Shown here piece by piece: positions 8,906-17,115 of a DNA stretch of 64,000 nt (the stretch's first letter is position 1; every line of letters starts with the position of its first letter). Under the pieces are notes generated by a model that worked only from the letters and a program-made list of their open reading frames with translations, was not told where the DNA came from and made no database searches. The translations under genes and the position numbers were made by a program. Source of the stretch: Pseudomonas sp. RIT623 (GTDB taxonomy: Bacteria > Pseudomonadota > Gammaproteobacteria > Pseudomonadales > Pseudomonadaceae); contig NZ_SOZA01000003.1 in NCBI RefSeq assembly GCF_004519305.1, forward strand, positions 124,001-188,000, read 5' to 3'.

Positions 8906-10147
8906 TCAATAGGGATTGCACTTCATCTTCAACGCCATTTCATGGTCGACATAGGGGCGCGCAGGCTCCAAATTCCACTCAGGTTTGTTGCGCACTGGCC
9001 GACCATCATCCACCAAGGTCAGGTGACAAACCATTTGCCGGCGCATGGAGCCACCATTCTGGCTGTATTGGCGCCACTGTTGGTCATCCTTATGCTTGTT
9101 GTACAGCTCGGCCCACATCCGATCAGTCTGCTCGTCGGAGATCTTGCGCCCGCAATCGGTAGGCACGACCTCCAGCGTCCAGGTGTCTTTTCCCAGTTTG
9201 GGGTCGTCACGCTGGATCCAGTTGCTGGAGGCGATGTACTTGTCACAATACGGGGTGGCAGGCGGTGTCGGCGCCGTGCTCACGCAGGAGAACCTGGCCT
9301 TGCCGTTCGGTGTCTTGGGGAAATCGATCTTGACGATATTGCGCTCCTTGCCCGTCTTCGCCTTGTAGTCCGCCGCGTTTTTCTTCGCGTCCTCCAGGCC
9401 TCGGGGTTCACTGTAGAAGAAGGCCAGAATCGGCAACTCATCGGTTTTCGGATTGCCCAGGCGCAGCTCGGTCTGCGTCTGGAACTCGCGGCTATTGATA
9501 ACCTGCCGCGCCTTGATGAATTGCTCAAACGCAACAGTGCGGTTGTCATTGTCCTTGGCGCTGCGCCCCCTCATGTCGAAGCCACATTGCCGCAAGTTCT
9601 GCTGTTTATCGCTCTGGTACTTTTTGAACAACGCCACCCAGGCTTTGGCGTCATTGATCGGTGGCTGCATGGCCTGGCAGACCGGCTCTTGGGTCGAGGA
9701 GGTTCTTTCGTTGTCACCGCAGCCCTGATCGTCGCGAAAATCGGTCCAGGCATCGTTGGGAAAGGCGCAATACACGTGTACGGGTGTCTCTGGCTTATCG
9801 ACCCTGTCGAACGGTGTAATCAGATAACCATTGTTGGTTCGCAGCCCAGGGTCTTCATAGCTGATCCCATCGGCGCGCATCCACGAGGCAGCGAAGGTGC
9901 CTTTTTGCACCGCCGTCGGACTGGGGTTCCAAACGTCGTACTTGCCGTCTGGCGAACGATGGGTGCCTCTGATCAGCAGCCCTGAACAGTTCGACGCCGG
10001 CCCCGAGCGGCACCTGTCAACGGTGGTGTTGTACAGCGACTCGACGGTTTTCAAGGTTTCAGCGCACGACTCGGCACTGGCGGCCAAGGGTTGCAGCAAC
10101 ACTGGGAACACCAGGCACGGCAGCAGTTTTACGAATGTTGTTTTCAT
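8906..10147 (-). CDS. halovibrin (HvnA)-like secreted protein with C-terminal DUF2599-like domain
   Basis: A 413-residue exported protein. Residues 1-26 are a signal peptide (MKTTFVKLLPCLVFPVLL..., cleaved after ASA). The core has halovibrin-family features: YNTTVDRC, CSGLLIRGT, a WNPSP motif, ASWMRADG, NNGYLI, VHVYCAFPNDAWTDFRDDQGCG and QCGFDMR, with many paired Cys for disulphides. From about residue 300, SSNWIQRDDPKLGKDTWTLEVVPT ... WNLEPARP matches the DUF2599 type. V. fischeri halovibrins are secreted enzymes acting on NAD; activity here is inferred. The start at 10147 has GGAGGGG upstream; the open frame beyond it runs antisense into pnuC and is spurious. It converges with the broken paralogue at 7132-8812. 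Confidence 0.7.
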   Translation of the reverse strand: MKTTFVKLLPCLVFPVLLQPLAASAESCAETLKTVESLYNTTVDRCRSGPASNCSGLLIRGTHRSPDGKYDVWNPSPTAVQKGTFAASWMRADGISYEDPGLRTNNGYLITPFDRVDKPETPVHVYCAFPNDAWTDFRDDQGCGDNERTSSTQEPVCQAMQPPINDAKAWVALFKKYQSDKQQNLRQCGFDMRGRSAKDNDNRTVAFEQFIKARQVINSREFQTQTELRLGNPKTDELPILAFFYSEPRGLEDAKKNAADYKAKTGKERNIVKIDFPKTPNGKARFSCVSTAPTPPATPYCDKYIASSNWIQRDDPKLGKDTWTLEVVPTDCGRKISDEQTDRMWAELYNKHKDDQQWRQYSQNGGSMRRQMVCHLTLVDDGRPVRNKPEWNLEPARPYVDHEMALKMKCNPY

Positions 10148-10354
10148 CACCCCTCCATCGAATCCATGATTGAGCGTGCGGCGCCCACGCGCCGCAGTGT
10201 GGTTTTCCCACACCCGCCGGGTTAGCCTGCCAACTCCCATAGCCAGGCGAAACTGACAAAACTGCCAGGTGCAGGGTCGGCACAAGGTGGGTGGCACACC
10301 ACGTGCCAACGGGTACAATCCCCTCCCTTCACTAAACCAGCCCAAGGATCGCCG

Positions 10355-10921
10355 ATGTCCGGCCTCGAACTCTTCGCCGCCGCGCTCGGCGTCATCGCCG
10401 TCTGGCTCACCGTCAAGCAGAACCCCTGGTGCTGGCCCATCGGCCTGGTGATGGTGGTGCTGTATAGCTGGATCTTCTACGAAGTGAAGCTGTACTCGGA
10501 CATGCTCCTGCAACTGGTCTACGCCGTGCTGCAGCTGTACGGTTGGTGGCAATGGACCCGCCCGGAGCGGGTCGAGGACGCCCGCCAGGTCAGCCGCCTG
10601 GCCGTCGCGCCGCTGCTCAAGGGCCTGGCGGCGGGCCTGCTGGCCAGCCTGCTGCTGGGCGCCGGCATGGCCCACTGGACCGATGCCGCGCAGCCCTGGC
10701 TGGATGCCGCCCTCACCGGCTTCAGCCTGGTGGCGCAGCTGTGGATGGCGCAGAAACGCCTGCAATGCTGGGCCCTGTGGGTAGTGCTGGACGTGACATT
10801 CGTCGGCCTGTTCCTGTACAAGGGGCTGTACCTGACCGCCGCCCTGTATGCCTTGTTCACCCTGATCGCGGTGCGCGGCTGGCTGGAGTGGCGCCGCGAC
10901 CCGGCGTTGGTCGCGGCATGA
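10355..10921 (+). CDS. pnuC: PnuC-type nicotinamide riboside / nucleoside transporter
   Basis: A 188-residue inner-membrane protein of the PnuC family, which takes up nicotinamide riboside (historically described as NMN) by facilitated diffusion, with trapping by intracellular phosphorylation. About seven membrane segments are visible. The family pattern VKQNPWCWPIGLVMVVLYSWIFY and the aromatic run VLQLYGWWQWTRP fit the ligand-binding helices. The next gene, overlapping by ATGA, is a NadR-like P-loop kinase, just the partner needed to trap the substrate. A sigma-54-like TGGCAC...GC at 10292 and a TACAAT at 10314 are both possible promoter elements. Confidence 0.88.
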   Translation: MSGLELFAAALGVIAVWLTVKQNPWCWPIGLVMVVLYSWIFYEVKLYSDMLLQLVYAVLQLYGWWQWTRPERVEDARQVSRLAVAPLLKGLAAGLLASLLLGAGMAHWTDAAQPWLDAALTGFSLVAQLWMAQKRLQCWALWVVLDVTFVGLFLYKGLYLTAALYALFTLIAVRGWLEWRRDPALVAA

Positions 10922-11469
10922 AGGTCCTGGTGCTGTGTGGCCCGGAATCCAGCGGCAAGAGCTGGTTGGCCGGCGAAATCCAGGCCCACTTCGGTGGCGT
11001 GCTGGTGGGCGAGTACGTGCGCCACTTCATGGAACGCGAGCAGCGCGACACCTGCTACACCGACATCCCCACCATCGCCCGTGGCCAGCTCGCCTGGGAA
11101 GACCTGGGCCGCGCCCAGGCGCCGGGCCTGCTGATCCTCGACACGCACCTGCTGAGCAATATCCTCTGGAGCCGCGCGCTGTTCCATGACTGCCCCGCCT
11201 GGCTCGAGCAAGCCCTCGCCGCCCGGCATTACGACCTGCACTTGCTGCTGCGCCCCGAGGGCGTCGAGTGGATCGGCGACGGGCTACGCTGCCAGCCGCA
11301 GCTGGAGGAACGCCAGGCGTTCTTCGAAGACAGCCTGGCCTGGTTGCAACGCCATCGACAGACCGTCCAGATCATCGACGGCGACTGGGCGCGGCGCAGC
11401 GCCGTGGTGCTGCAGGCGGTGCAACGGCTACTAGACGGCAAACTGCCATGCTGCCCCGCCGAGTGTTAG
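10918..11469 (+). CDS. NadR-like ribosylnicotinamide kinase (AAA/P-loop)
   Basis: A 183-residue cytosolic P-loop protein resembling the kinase domain of NadR. The Walker A is GPESSGKS at residues 8-15, followed by VGEYVRHFME (matching the EYAR motif of NadR kinases), LLILDTHLLSN (Walker B-like) and DLHLLLRPEGVEWIGDGLR. There is no N-terminal adenylyltransferase or helix-turn-helix, so only the ribosylnicotinamide kinase activity is expected, making NMN from imported nicotinamide riboside. The start overlaps the pnuC stop by ATGA, which indicates coupling with the transporter. The open frame extends upstream into pnuC without coding similarity. Confidence 0.82.
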   Translation: MKVLVLCGPESSGKSWLAGEIQAHFGGVLVGEYVRHFMEREQRDTCYTDIPTIARGQLAWEDLGRAQAPGLLILDTHLLSNILWSRALFHDCPAWLEQALAARHYDLHLLLRPEGVEWIGDGLRCQPQLEERQAFFEDSLAWLQRHRQTVQIIDGDWARRSAVVLQAVQRLLDGKLPCCPAEC

Positions 11470-11770
11470 CCTGCCGTTACACGCCACCGCGCCCCACCCC
11501 CCGTGTTTGCGAGCCCAGCGCAAAATCTGGGGGGAGTGTCTCAGGCGTGCAACAGTTTTGTGAAAACCTCGTGGATTCCCCGCCACTACCGGGTTTGCCG
11601 ACGGTTTGCCCGTGGGTTTGTCTCAACACTGATACAACAAAAAGCCGGCGCGGCCCATCACACCGCGCAACCCTTTGATTCAACAGCACTAACAAAAAGC
11701 GGCACACCTTCTGCTCTGCCCTTGGCAACGCGCGGCGCCAGGCCGACACGCCAAAGAAGGAATTGCCATC
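11470..11770 (+). other. non-coding region upstream of the fap operon
   Basis: About 300 bases with no gene. It must hold the fap promoter, but I see no clear sigma-70 or sigma-54 box and no good FleQ-type site. A GGGGGGAGTG tract near 11530 and a short A-rich stretch (CAACAAAAAGCCG) near 11635 are the only visible landmarks. No terminator for the pnuC operon is evident. Confidence 0.4.
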
Positions 11771-12211
11771 GTGGGGAAACCAGACAAAGGCATGTATCGC
11801 CTCCTGCTGCTCGGCTGCGCACTGGGGTCGAGCTTCAGCCTGCCAGTGCAGGCCGACAACGGTATCGTCGTCATCACCCGTGAAGTCCAGGTACGCAATG
11901 CCATCCGCCCGCCAGTGATCCCCGACCCCAACCCGGTCACCGTCAACACCAATCCCTCGGCGCAAATCCTGCGCCAGACCAACGAGCTGAGCGACGGCGA
12001 CTTCGCCGGCATCAGCAGCGGCGCGGGCATCAATTCGCTGATCACCCAGCAGACCAGCACCCTCGGCACCAGCATCAACACCCAGGCACAACTGCCGAAC
12101 ATCGCCGGTGGCCGTGGCTCGGGTTCCGGCGGCAACGGCATCGCCAACATGGTCAATTCCAACGTCCAGCAAGGCCTGGGCGCGCTGAAGATCCTCAACG
12201 GAGGCCAGTGA
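11771..12211 (+). CDS. fapA: Fap amyloid operon protein FapA
   Basis: First gene of the functional amyloid (Fap) operon. FapA is a periplasmic protein of the Fap pathway; loss of it in other pseudomonads changes the FapB/FapC ratio of fibrils, so it is thought to act as a chaperone or assembly factor. The 146-residue product has a signal peptide (LLLLGCALGSSFSLPVQA) and a low-complexity Gly/Asn/Gln/Ser body (ISSGAGINSLITQQTSTLGTSINTQ, GGRGSGSGGNGIANMVN). The GTG start has AAGGAA eight bases upstream; an ATG at 11792 is the alternative. It is followed one base later by fapB. Confidence 0.87.
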   Translation: MGKPDKGMYRLLLLGCALGSSFSLPVQADNGIVVITREVQVRNAIRPPVIPDPNPVTVNTNPSAQILRQTNELSDGDFAGISSGAGINSLITQQTSTLGTSINTQAQLPNIAGGRGSGSGGNGIANMVNSNVQQGLGALKILNGGQ

Positions 12212-12212
12212 C

Positions 12213-12785
12213 ATGAGGCGCTCGCTGCTGATGCTCGTCACCCTGTGCAGTGCTTCGGTCCTCGCCCAACCGCCGGTGGTCAACAACGCCACCATCGACA
12301 GCTCCGGCGCCCGCTACCAGGGCAACCTGGGGGTCAACCAGGCGGCCGGCGACCAGCAGCAGCAGGTCAACGCGCGGGCCATCGCCATCGGCCATGACGC
12401 CAACGCCAGCACCCAGATCCGCCAGCGCTCGCGCAGCCTGGTCGACCCGGCGCTCGACGCCCAGGCGAGCATCCAGGGCAACGCCTTCAGCCAGGGCAGC
12501 GGCATCCTCGGGGTCAACCAGAGCGCCGGCGCCAGCAACCAGCAAGCCAACGCACTGCGCATCAGCGTCAGTGCCCAGCCACAAACCATCGACGACAGCG
12601 TCCTTCTGCAACAGAACGTGGCGCTGCTCAACAGCTCGGATTCAACCGCAGCAACACCCGGCCATCGCCAGGTCAGCACCAGCGACCAGGCATTCACCGG
12701 TAGCCGTGGCGTGGTGCAGTTGAATCAGAGTGCCGGGGTGGGCAACCGAACGGCCAACACCCTGAGCATCCGGGTCGCTGACTGA
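12213..12785 (+). CDS. fapB: minor amyloid subunit / nucleator FapB
   Basis: A 190-residue exported amyloid protein. After a signal peptide (residues 1-18) it shows three imperfect repeats of the Fap type: YQGNLGVNQAAGDQQQQVNARAI near residue 35, GILGVNQSAGASNQQANALRI near 100 and GVVQLNQSAGVGNRTANTLSIRV at the C-terminus. These repeats, G-x-L/V-x-x-N-Q-x-A-G-x-x-N-x-x-x-N, also occur in FapC and form the cross-beta core. FapB is regarded as the nucleator that seeds FapC polymerisation at the cell surface. It sits between fapA and fapC. Confidence 0.9.
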   Translation: MRRSLLMLVTLCSASVLAQPPVVNNATIDSSGARYQGNLGVNQAAGDQQQQVNARAIAIGHDANASTQIRQRSRSLVDPALDAQASIQGNAFSQGSGILGVNQSAGASNQQANALRISVSAQPQTIDDSVLLQQNVALLNSSDSTAATPGHRQVSTSDQAFTGSRGVVQLNQSAGVGNRTANTLSIRVAD

Positions 12786-12836
12786 CCCAAAACCTGCAAG
12801 ACAACACTTAACCTAAGAAAAGTACGGAGAATCACC

Positions 12837-14147
12837 ATGAAACCCTCGATGGCACTCAAGCCTCTGGTTTTCGCAATTGCTGCGATCATGGCTGTAGCTG
12901 TACAAGCTGGGCAGAACGACCGGCGTGGCAATGACCACCATAATGGCCACCATAACAACGGTCACCACACCCCTCCTCCGACCAAGATCCCTGTGTATGC
13001 CACCGCCAATGCCTGGGACAAGCAAAGCAGCACTGGCAACCGCATCCGCAACGAAGGGACTGTCAACGAAGCTGAAATGAGCAACTCGGCCTCCGGCACC
13101 AGCGGCAACGTGGGTGTCAACGTGGCGGCCGGTGCTGGCAACCAGCAGGATAACGCCGCCGCCATCGCCAACGCCGGCGCCGACTCCAGCCTGGACAACA
13201 GCTTCGTGTTCGGCTCCGCCTCGGCCACGGCCGATGTGCGCCAATACAGCAACAACAACCGCGTCGACAACTACGGCACCACTAACTCCGGCATCATGAG
13301 CGGCTCGGGCAACAACGGCAGCGGCAACATGGGCATCAACGTGGCCGGTGGCGATCTGAACCAACAGAAAAACACCATGGCCATTGCCAACTCCAATGCG
13401 CCACTGGGCAACGCCACCGCTACCGCCTCCGCCGACCAGAACGGCCCAGGCCTGACCGTGAACAACAACGCCGACCGCACCTACCGGGTCGACACCCTGT
13501 CGTTCACCACCACCAAGTCCGGCAGCGCCTCGTACAACAAGGACTCGAACTACAGCAAGGACAGCAGCGCCTCGTCGAGCTGGGAAGCGGCCGGTGCCAA
13601 CAGCTGGAGCGCCAATGGCTCCAACAGCTCCAACGCCAGCGGCTCGCATAGCCGTGACTCGAGCTCGTCGGCCAGTGGTTCGTTCAACGCCTCGCTGGAA
13701 GCTTCGGCAGACGGCAGCGTGACCCGCACCCAGGACTTCGGCCGCCACGAGCGCAGCCGCACCGACTCGTTCGATGCCTCGCTCAACGCCTCGATCGACG
13801 CCTCGTACGAGAAGTCGCACGAGAAGTCCTCCAGCTCCTCGTTCGAGAAGGCCTACGACTCTTCGTTCGAGAAAGCCTACGACTCCTCGTACGAGAAGTC
13901 GGGCAGCGCGGCCAACGAGTCGTCCAAGTCGGGTTCGAAGAGCTTCAGCGAATCCAGCTCGTATGACCTGAGCAACACTGTGTCGTTCCAGGTCCTGACC
14001 CCGACCGGCTGGGCCAACCCTGTGACCAACACCGCCACCCTGAGCGGCTCGGTCAACGGTGGCAGCGGCAACCTCGGTGTCAACGTGGCTGCCGGTGTGG
14101 GCAACCAGCAAAGCAACTCGCTGGCCATCTCCAACACTTCGTTCTGA
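12837..14147 (+). CDS. fapC: major functional amyloid subunit FapC
   Basis: Main fibril protein, 436 residues, exported (signal peptide about 1-24, ending VQA). A His/Asn-rich segment follows (NDHHNGHHNNGHH, residues about 33-45). Three amyloid repeats are clear: GNVGVNVAAGAGNQQDN near 90, GNMGINVAGGDLNQQKN near 162 and GNLGVNVAAGVGNQQSN near 410. The linker between repeats 2 and 3 is long (about 230 residues), Ser-rich, and holds tandem S-F/Y-E-K-A/S units around residues 320-360. No Cys occurs in the protein, whereas some described FapC proteins carry a C-terminal CxxC. A strong terminator-like hairpin follows the stop and probably raises the fapC dose over the downstream export genes. Confidence 0.93.
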   Translation: MKPSMALKPLVFAIAAIMAVAVQAGQNDRRGNDHHNGHHNNGHHTPPPTKIPVYATANAWDKQSSTGNRIRNEGTVNEAEMSNSASGTSGNVGVNVAAGAGNQQDNAAAIANAGADSSLDNSFVFGSASATADVRQYSNNNRVDNYGTTNSGIMSGSGNNGSGNMGINVAGGDLNQQKNTMAIANSNAPLGNATATASADQNGPGLTVNNNADRTYRVDTLSFTTTKSGSASYNKDSNYSKDSSASSSWEAAGANSWSANGSNSSNASGSHSRDSSSSASGSFNASLEASADGSVTRTQDFGRHERSRTDSFDASLNASIDASYEKSHEKSSSSSFEKAYDSSFEKAYDSSYEKSGSAANESSKSGSKSFSESSSYDLSNTVSFQVLTPTGWANPVTNTATLSGSVNGGSGNLGVNVAAGVGNQQSNSLAISNTSF

Positions 14148-14162
14148 GTGCAATGCCCATGA

Positions 14163-14186
14163 GGCCCCCTTCGGGGGGCCTTTCTT
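14163..14186 (+). terminator. intra-operon terminator/attenuator after fapC
   Basis: GGCCCCC and GGGGGCC pair around a TTCG tetraloop, then TTTCTT follows. It sits between fapC and fapD, so it likely stops part of transcription and sets amyloid subunits above the protease, FapE and pore. Confidence 0.85.
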
Positions 14187-14211
14187 CGAACAGGACCAGG
14201 AGGCACCGACC

Positions 14212-14892
14212 ATGCGTATGATCGCCCTGGCGTTTGTGCTGTGCATGGCCAGTTACAGCGAGGCGGCGCAAATGCCGCTTTCGGTGTTGCCGGGGGGCGC
14301 GGTGATCTACAAGCCCATCCAGAGCATCCGCGAGCGCAAATTCGCCGACCTGGTGCAACAGAAAACCGACTTCAGTTGCGGCGCCGCGTCGCTGGCAACC
14401 ATCCTGCGCCAGGCCTACTGGCTGGATGTGAACGAGGAGCAGGTGATCGAAGGCATGCTGGCCCACGCCGACCAGGACCTGGTCCGCGTCCAGGGTTTCT
14501 CCATGCTCGACATGAAGCGCTACGTCGAAAGCCTGGGCATGCGCGCCCGCGGCTACCGAGTGGCCGCCGACACCCTGACCAGCGTGCGCATCCCGGTGGT
14601 GGTGCTGATGGATATCCGCGGCTACAAGCATTTCGTGGTCCTGCAGCGCGTCGACAAAGGCTGGGTATACATCGGCGACCCGGTGCTCGGCCACAAGCGC
14701 TACAAGGTCGAGGACTTCCTCAAGGGCTGGAACGGCATCATCTTCGCCGTGATCGGCCAGGGCTACGACAAGGCCAACGCCTTGCTCGACCCGCCGTTGC
14801 CCTTGAGCGCCAGGGATCGAATCAACCGTTTCACCCCGGTAAAAGATGCCGAACTTCTGGACTTCGGCTTCATCCGCAGCGATTTCTTCTAA
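14212..14892 (+). CDS. fapD: Fap operon C39-like cysteine protease FapD
   Basis: A 226-residue periplasmic papain-like (C39 family) protein of the Fap system. A signal peptide covers residues 1-19. The catalytic Cys lies in TDFSCGAASLATILRQ near residue 60, the His in YKHFVVLQRV near 144 and the Asp in YIGDPVLG near 158, the same order as in the peptidase domains of bacteriocin exporters. It is thought to process or regulate Fap components before export. The ATG at 14212 follows CAGGAGG; the open frame before it runs through fapC's terminator and is not coding. Confidence 0.88.
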   Translation: MRMIALAFVLCMASYSEAAQMPLSVLPGGAVIYKPIQSIRERKFADLVQQKTDFSCGAASLATILRQAYWLDVNEEQVIEGMLAHADQDLVRVQGFSMLDMKRYVESLGMRARGYRVAADTLTSVRIPVVVLMDIRGYKHFVVLQRVDKGWVYIGDPVLGHKRYKVEDFLKGWNGIIFAVIGQGYDKANALLDPPLPLSARDRINRFTPVKDAELLDFGFIRSDFF

Positions 14893-14925
14893 TGACAATC
14901 GAGCACGACGCTCCGGGAGCATCCG

Positions 14926-15663
14926 ATGAAGACCCCAGCCTGGCTCACCCTGATCTGCCTGGCCGCCGCCTTGCCGGCCCAGGCAGAGACGTTCAAGCCC
15001 ATTGAACTCAAAGACCAGGAGCTGGCGAACCTGCGCGGGCGCTATGTGATGCCCGGGCGCATCGTCAGCTTCGGCATCGTCATGTCCACCACCTGGCAGA
15101 ACGCCAATGGCGATGTCATCGGCGCGACGTCCTCCATGCAGGTCCAGCAGACCACCATCAAGCCGCAGTTCTACGTGTCGATGATCGACAAGAAGGGCTC
15201 CGGCCTGGGCAACGCCGAAGGCCGCGGCAGCGTCACCGGTGGCAGCGGCCTGAACACCAGCGAAGGCGTCACCCAGGTGGTCAGGGCGGCCGGCGACAAC
15301 AACACCGCCTACAACAACGTCGATATCAACGTGAGCAAGGCCAGCCAGGCGCCGGACACGCCGCAGCAAGGCCAGGTGCTGGCCGCCGGCACCACGCTGG
15401 TGGGTGCCAATGGCGCCGGCTCGCTGAGCGTCTCCGCCAGCGGCGGCGGCGTGCAGCTCAATGTGGTGGCCAACAACAACCAGGGCAGCAGCCTGCAACG
15501 CATCGCCCAGGGCGGGTTGCTGCAGAACGCGACGCTGCTTGGCGATGGCAACCGGGTCAGCAACCTCACCTCGCTCAACGTGGTGCTGCGCGACAATATG
15601 GCCGCCACTTCGCTGAACGGCAATCTTGACCAGCTCAAAGGGCTTCGCGGCTTCGGATACTGA
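14926..15663 (+). CDS. fapE: Fap operon protein FapE
   Basis: A 245-residue exported protein of the Fap pathway, found in small amounts in purified fibrils in other pseudomonads. It has a signal peptide (residues 1-20, PAQA), then IELKDQELANLRGRYVMPGRIVSFGIVMSTTWQN, which is typical of the family. The rest is Gly/Asn/Ser-rich with amyloid-like stretches (VVRAAGDNNTAYNNVDINV, LNVVANNNQG). Its exact role is unknown. Spacing to fapD is 33 bases and to fapF 46 bases, in keeping with one operon. Confidence 0.87.
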   Translation: MKTPAWLTLICLAAALPAQAETFKPIELKDQELANLRGRYVMPGRIVSFGIVMSTTWQNANGDVIGATSSMQVQQTTIKPQFYVSMIDKKGSGLGNAEGRGSVTGGSGLNTSEGVTQVVRAAGDNNTAYNNVDINVSKASQAPDTPQQGQVLAAGTTLVGANGAGSLSVSASGGGVQLNVVANNNQGSSLQRIAQGGLLQNATLLGDGNRVSNLTSLNVVLRDNMAATSLNGNLDQLKGLRGFGY

Positions 15664-15709
15664 TCTACGCTGACGTTCATCGTATGTTGTCTGAAGGGAC
15701 GGCTAACCC

Positions 15710-16981
15710 ATGCACCGATCGTTGACGTTCAGAGCTGTAGTCTGTTTGAGTACGCTGGCCCCCGCCACCGCGCTGTATGCAGCCGCGGACCCTACGGTCG
15801 AGGCGCTCAAGCAGGAGCTTCGCGAGCTGAAACAGCGCTACGAAGCCCAGCAAAATGCCCTGATGGTGCTCGAGCAACGCGTTCGCCAGGTCGAGGAGGC
15901 CCCCGCGCTGGCCCCGCCCAAGCGCCTGGTGCGCTCCCCCTCGACGCCGGCCAAGGGCGCCGAAACCGTGGCCACGGCCAATGGCGGCAGCTCCTACGGC
16001 CAGTCGCTCAAGGAAGACTCGGAACCCGCGCAAAGCGTTTCCAACCTGTACGACGAGGCCAGTGGATTCTTCGGTGGCGGCAAGTTCAGCGTCGAGACCG
16101 GCCTGACCTACACCCACTACGACACCCGGGCGCTGACCCTCAATGGCTTCCTGGCGCTGGATTCGATTTTCCTCGGCAACATCAACATCGACCGCATCAA
16201 GGCCGATAACTGGACACTGGACCTGACCGCTCGTTACAACATGGACCAACGCTGGCAGTTCGACATAAACGTACCGATTGTCTATCGCGAAACAACCTAT
16301 TCCTCAGGTGGCGTCAGTGGTTCCGGCACCAACGCCTCGGATGCCTCGGTCACCCGTGATCCCGCCATCGGCGATGTCAACGTGGGGGTCGCCTACAAGT
16401 TTCTCGATGAGTCGGAGAACTGGCCGGACGCGGTGGTCACGCTACGGGTCAAGGCCCCCACGGGCAAGGATCCTTATGGCATCAAGCTGATCCAGGACCC
16501 AACCAACGACAACCTCGCGGTTCCAGAAAGCCTGCCAACCGGCAACGGTGTCTGGGCGATCACACCGGGGATCTCGCTGGTCAAGACCTTCGACCCCGCC
16601 GTGCTATTCGCCAGCCTGTCCTATACCTACAACGTGCAGGACTCGTTCAGCGATGTCAGCCCTCAGGTGAACAGCAAGGTGAAGGGCGATGTCAAGCTGG
16701 GGGACTCCTGGCAAATCGGCGGCGGTATCGCCTTCGCCTTGAACGAACGGATGAGCATGTCGTTCTCTGTCACCGACCAGTTCGCCAGCAAGAGCAAGAT
16801 CAGGCCCGACGGCCAGGACTGGCAGTCGATCACCAACAGCGACTACAACGCCGCGAACTTCAACGTCGGCCTGACCTTCGCCGCCACCGACAACCTGACC
16901 ATCGTGCCCAACCTGTCCATTGGCCTGACCGAGGATGCCCCCGACTTCTCGTTCAGCCTGAAATTCCCCTACTACTTCTGA
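15710..16981 (+). CDS. fapF: outer membrane amyloid export pore FapF
   Basis: A 423-residue outer membrane beta-barrel through which FapB, FapC and FapE leave the cell. Residues 1-25 are the signal peptide, residues about 29-62 form a strong heptad coiled coil ([29 protein letters not shown]; the trimerising periplasmic domain), then a Pro/Ala-rich linker leads to the barrel from about 115. Barrel strands have the alternating pattern and the protein ends in FPYYF, an outer-membrane C-terminal signal. It is the last gene of the operon and is followed by a terminator. Confidence 0.92.
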   Translation: MHRSLTFRAVVCLSTLAPATALYAAADPTVEALKQELRELKQRYEAQQNALMVLEQRVRQVEEAPALAPPKRLVRSPSTPAKGAETVATANGGSSYGQSLKEDSEPAQSVSNLYDEASGFFGGGKFSVETGLTYTHYDTRALTLNGFLALDSIFLGNINIDRIKADNWTLDLTARYNMDQRWQFDINVPIVYRETTYSSGGVSGSGTNASDASVTRDPAIGDVNVGVAYKFLDESENWPDAVVTLRVKAPTGKDPYGIKLIQDPTNDNLAVPESLPTGNGVWAITPGISLVKTFDPAVLFASLSYTYNVQDSFSDVSPQVNSKVKGDVKLGDSWQIGGGIAFALNERMSMSFSVTDQFASKSKIRPDGQDWQSITNSDYNAANFNVGLTFAATDNLTIVPNLSIGLTEDAPDFSFSLKFPYYF

Positions 16982-16991
16982 GCCTGCCCAT

Positions 16992-17020
16992 GCCGGCCCC
17001 GCTTTACCGGGCCGGCGTTT
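16992..17020 (+). terminator. terminator of the fap operon
   Basis: GCCGGCCC pairs with GGGCCGGC (8 bp, 9-base loop), followed by GTTTCG. It lies 10 bases after the fapF stop. The T run is short, so efficiency is uncertain. Confidence 0.65.
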
Positions 17021-17115
17021 CGTAACCAGCCTTGTCCTACAGCACCTTCGTATGCCCAGCCTGATATCATCCAGCAGATTTGTGTGACGGTTTGATGGCA
17101 AGAAGGAATGCTGCA

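Noticed and set aside
10148..10765. N-terminal extension of the intact halovibrin-like gene
   Set aside because: The frame is open, but the extension is antisense to pnuC, and the signal peptide with a strong ribosome site begins at 10147.
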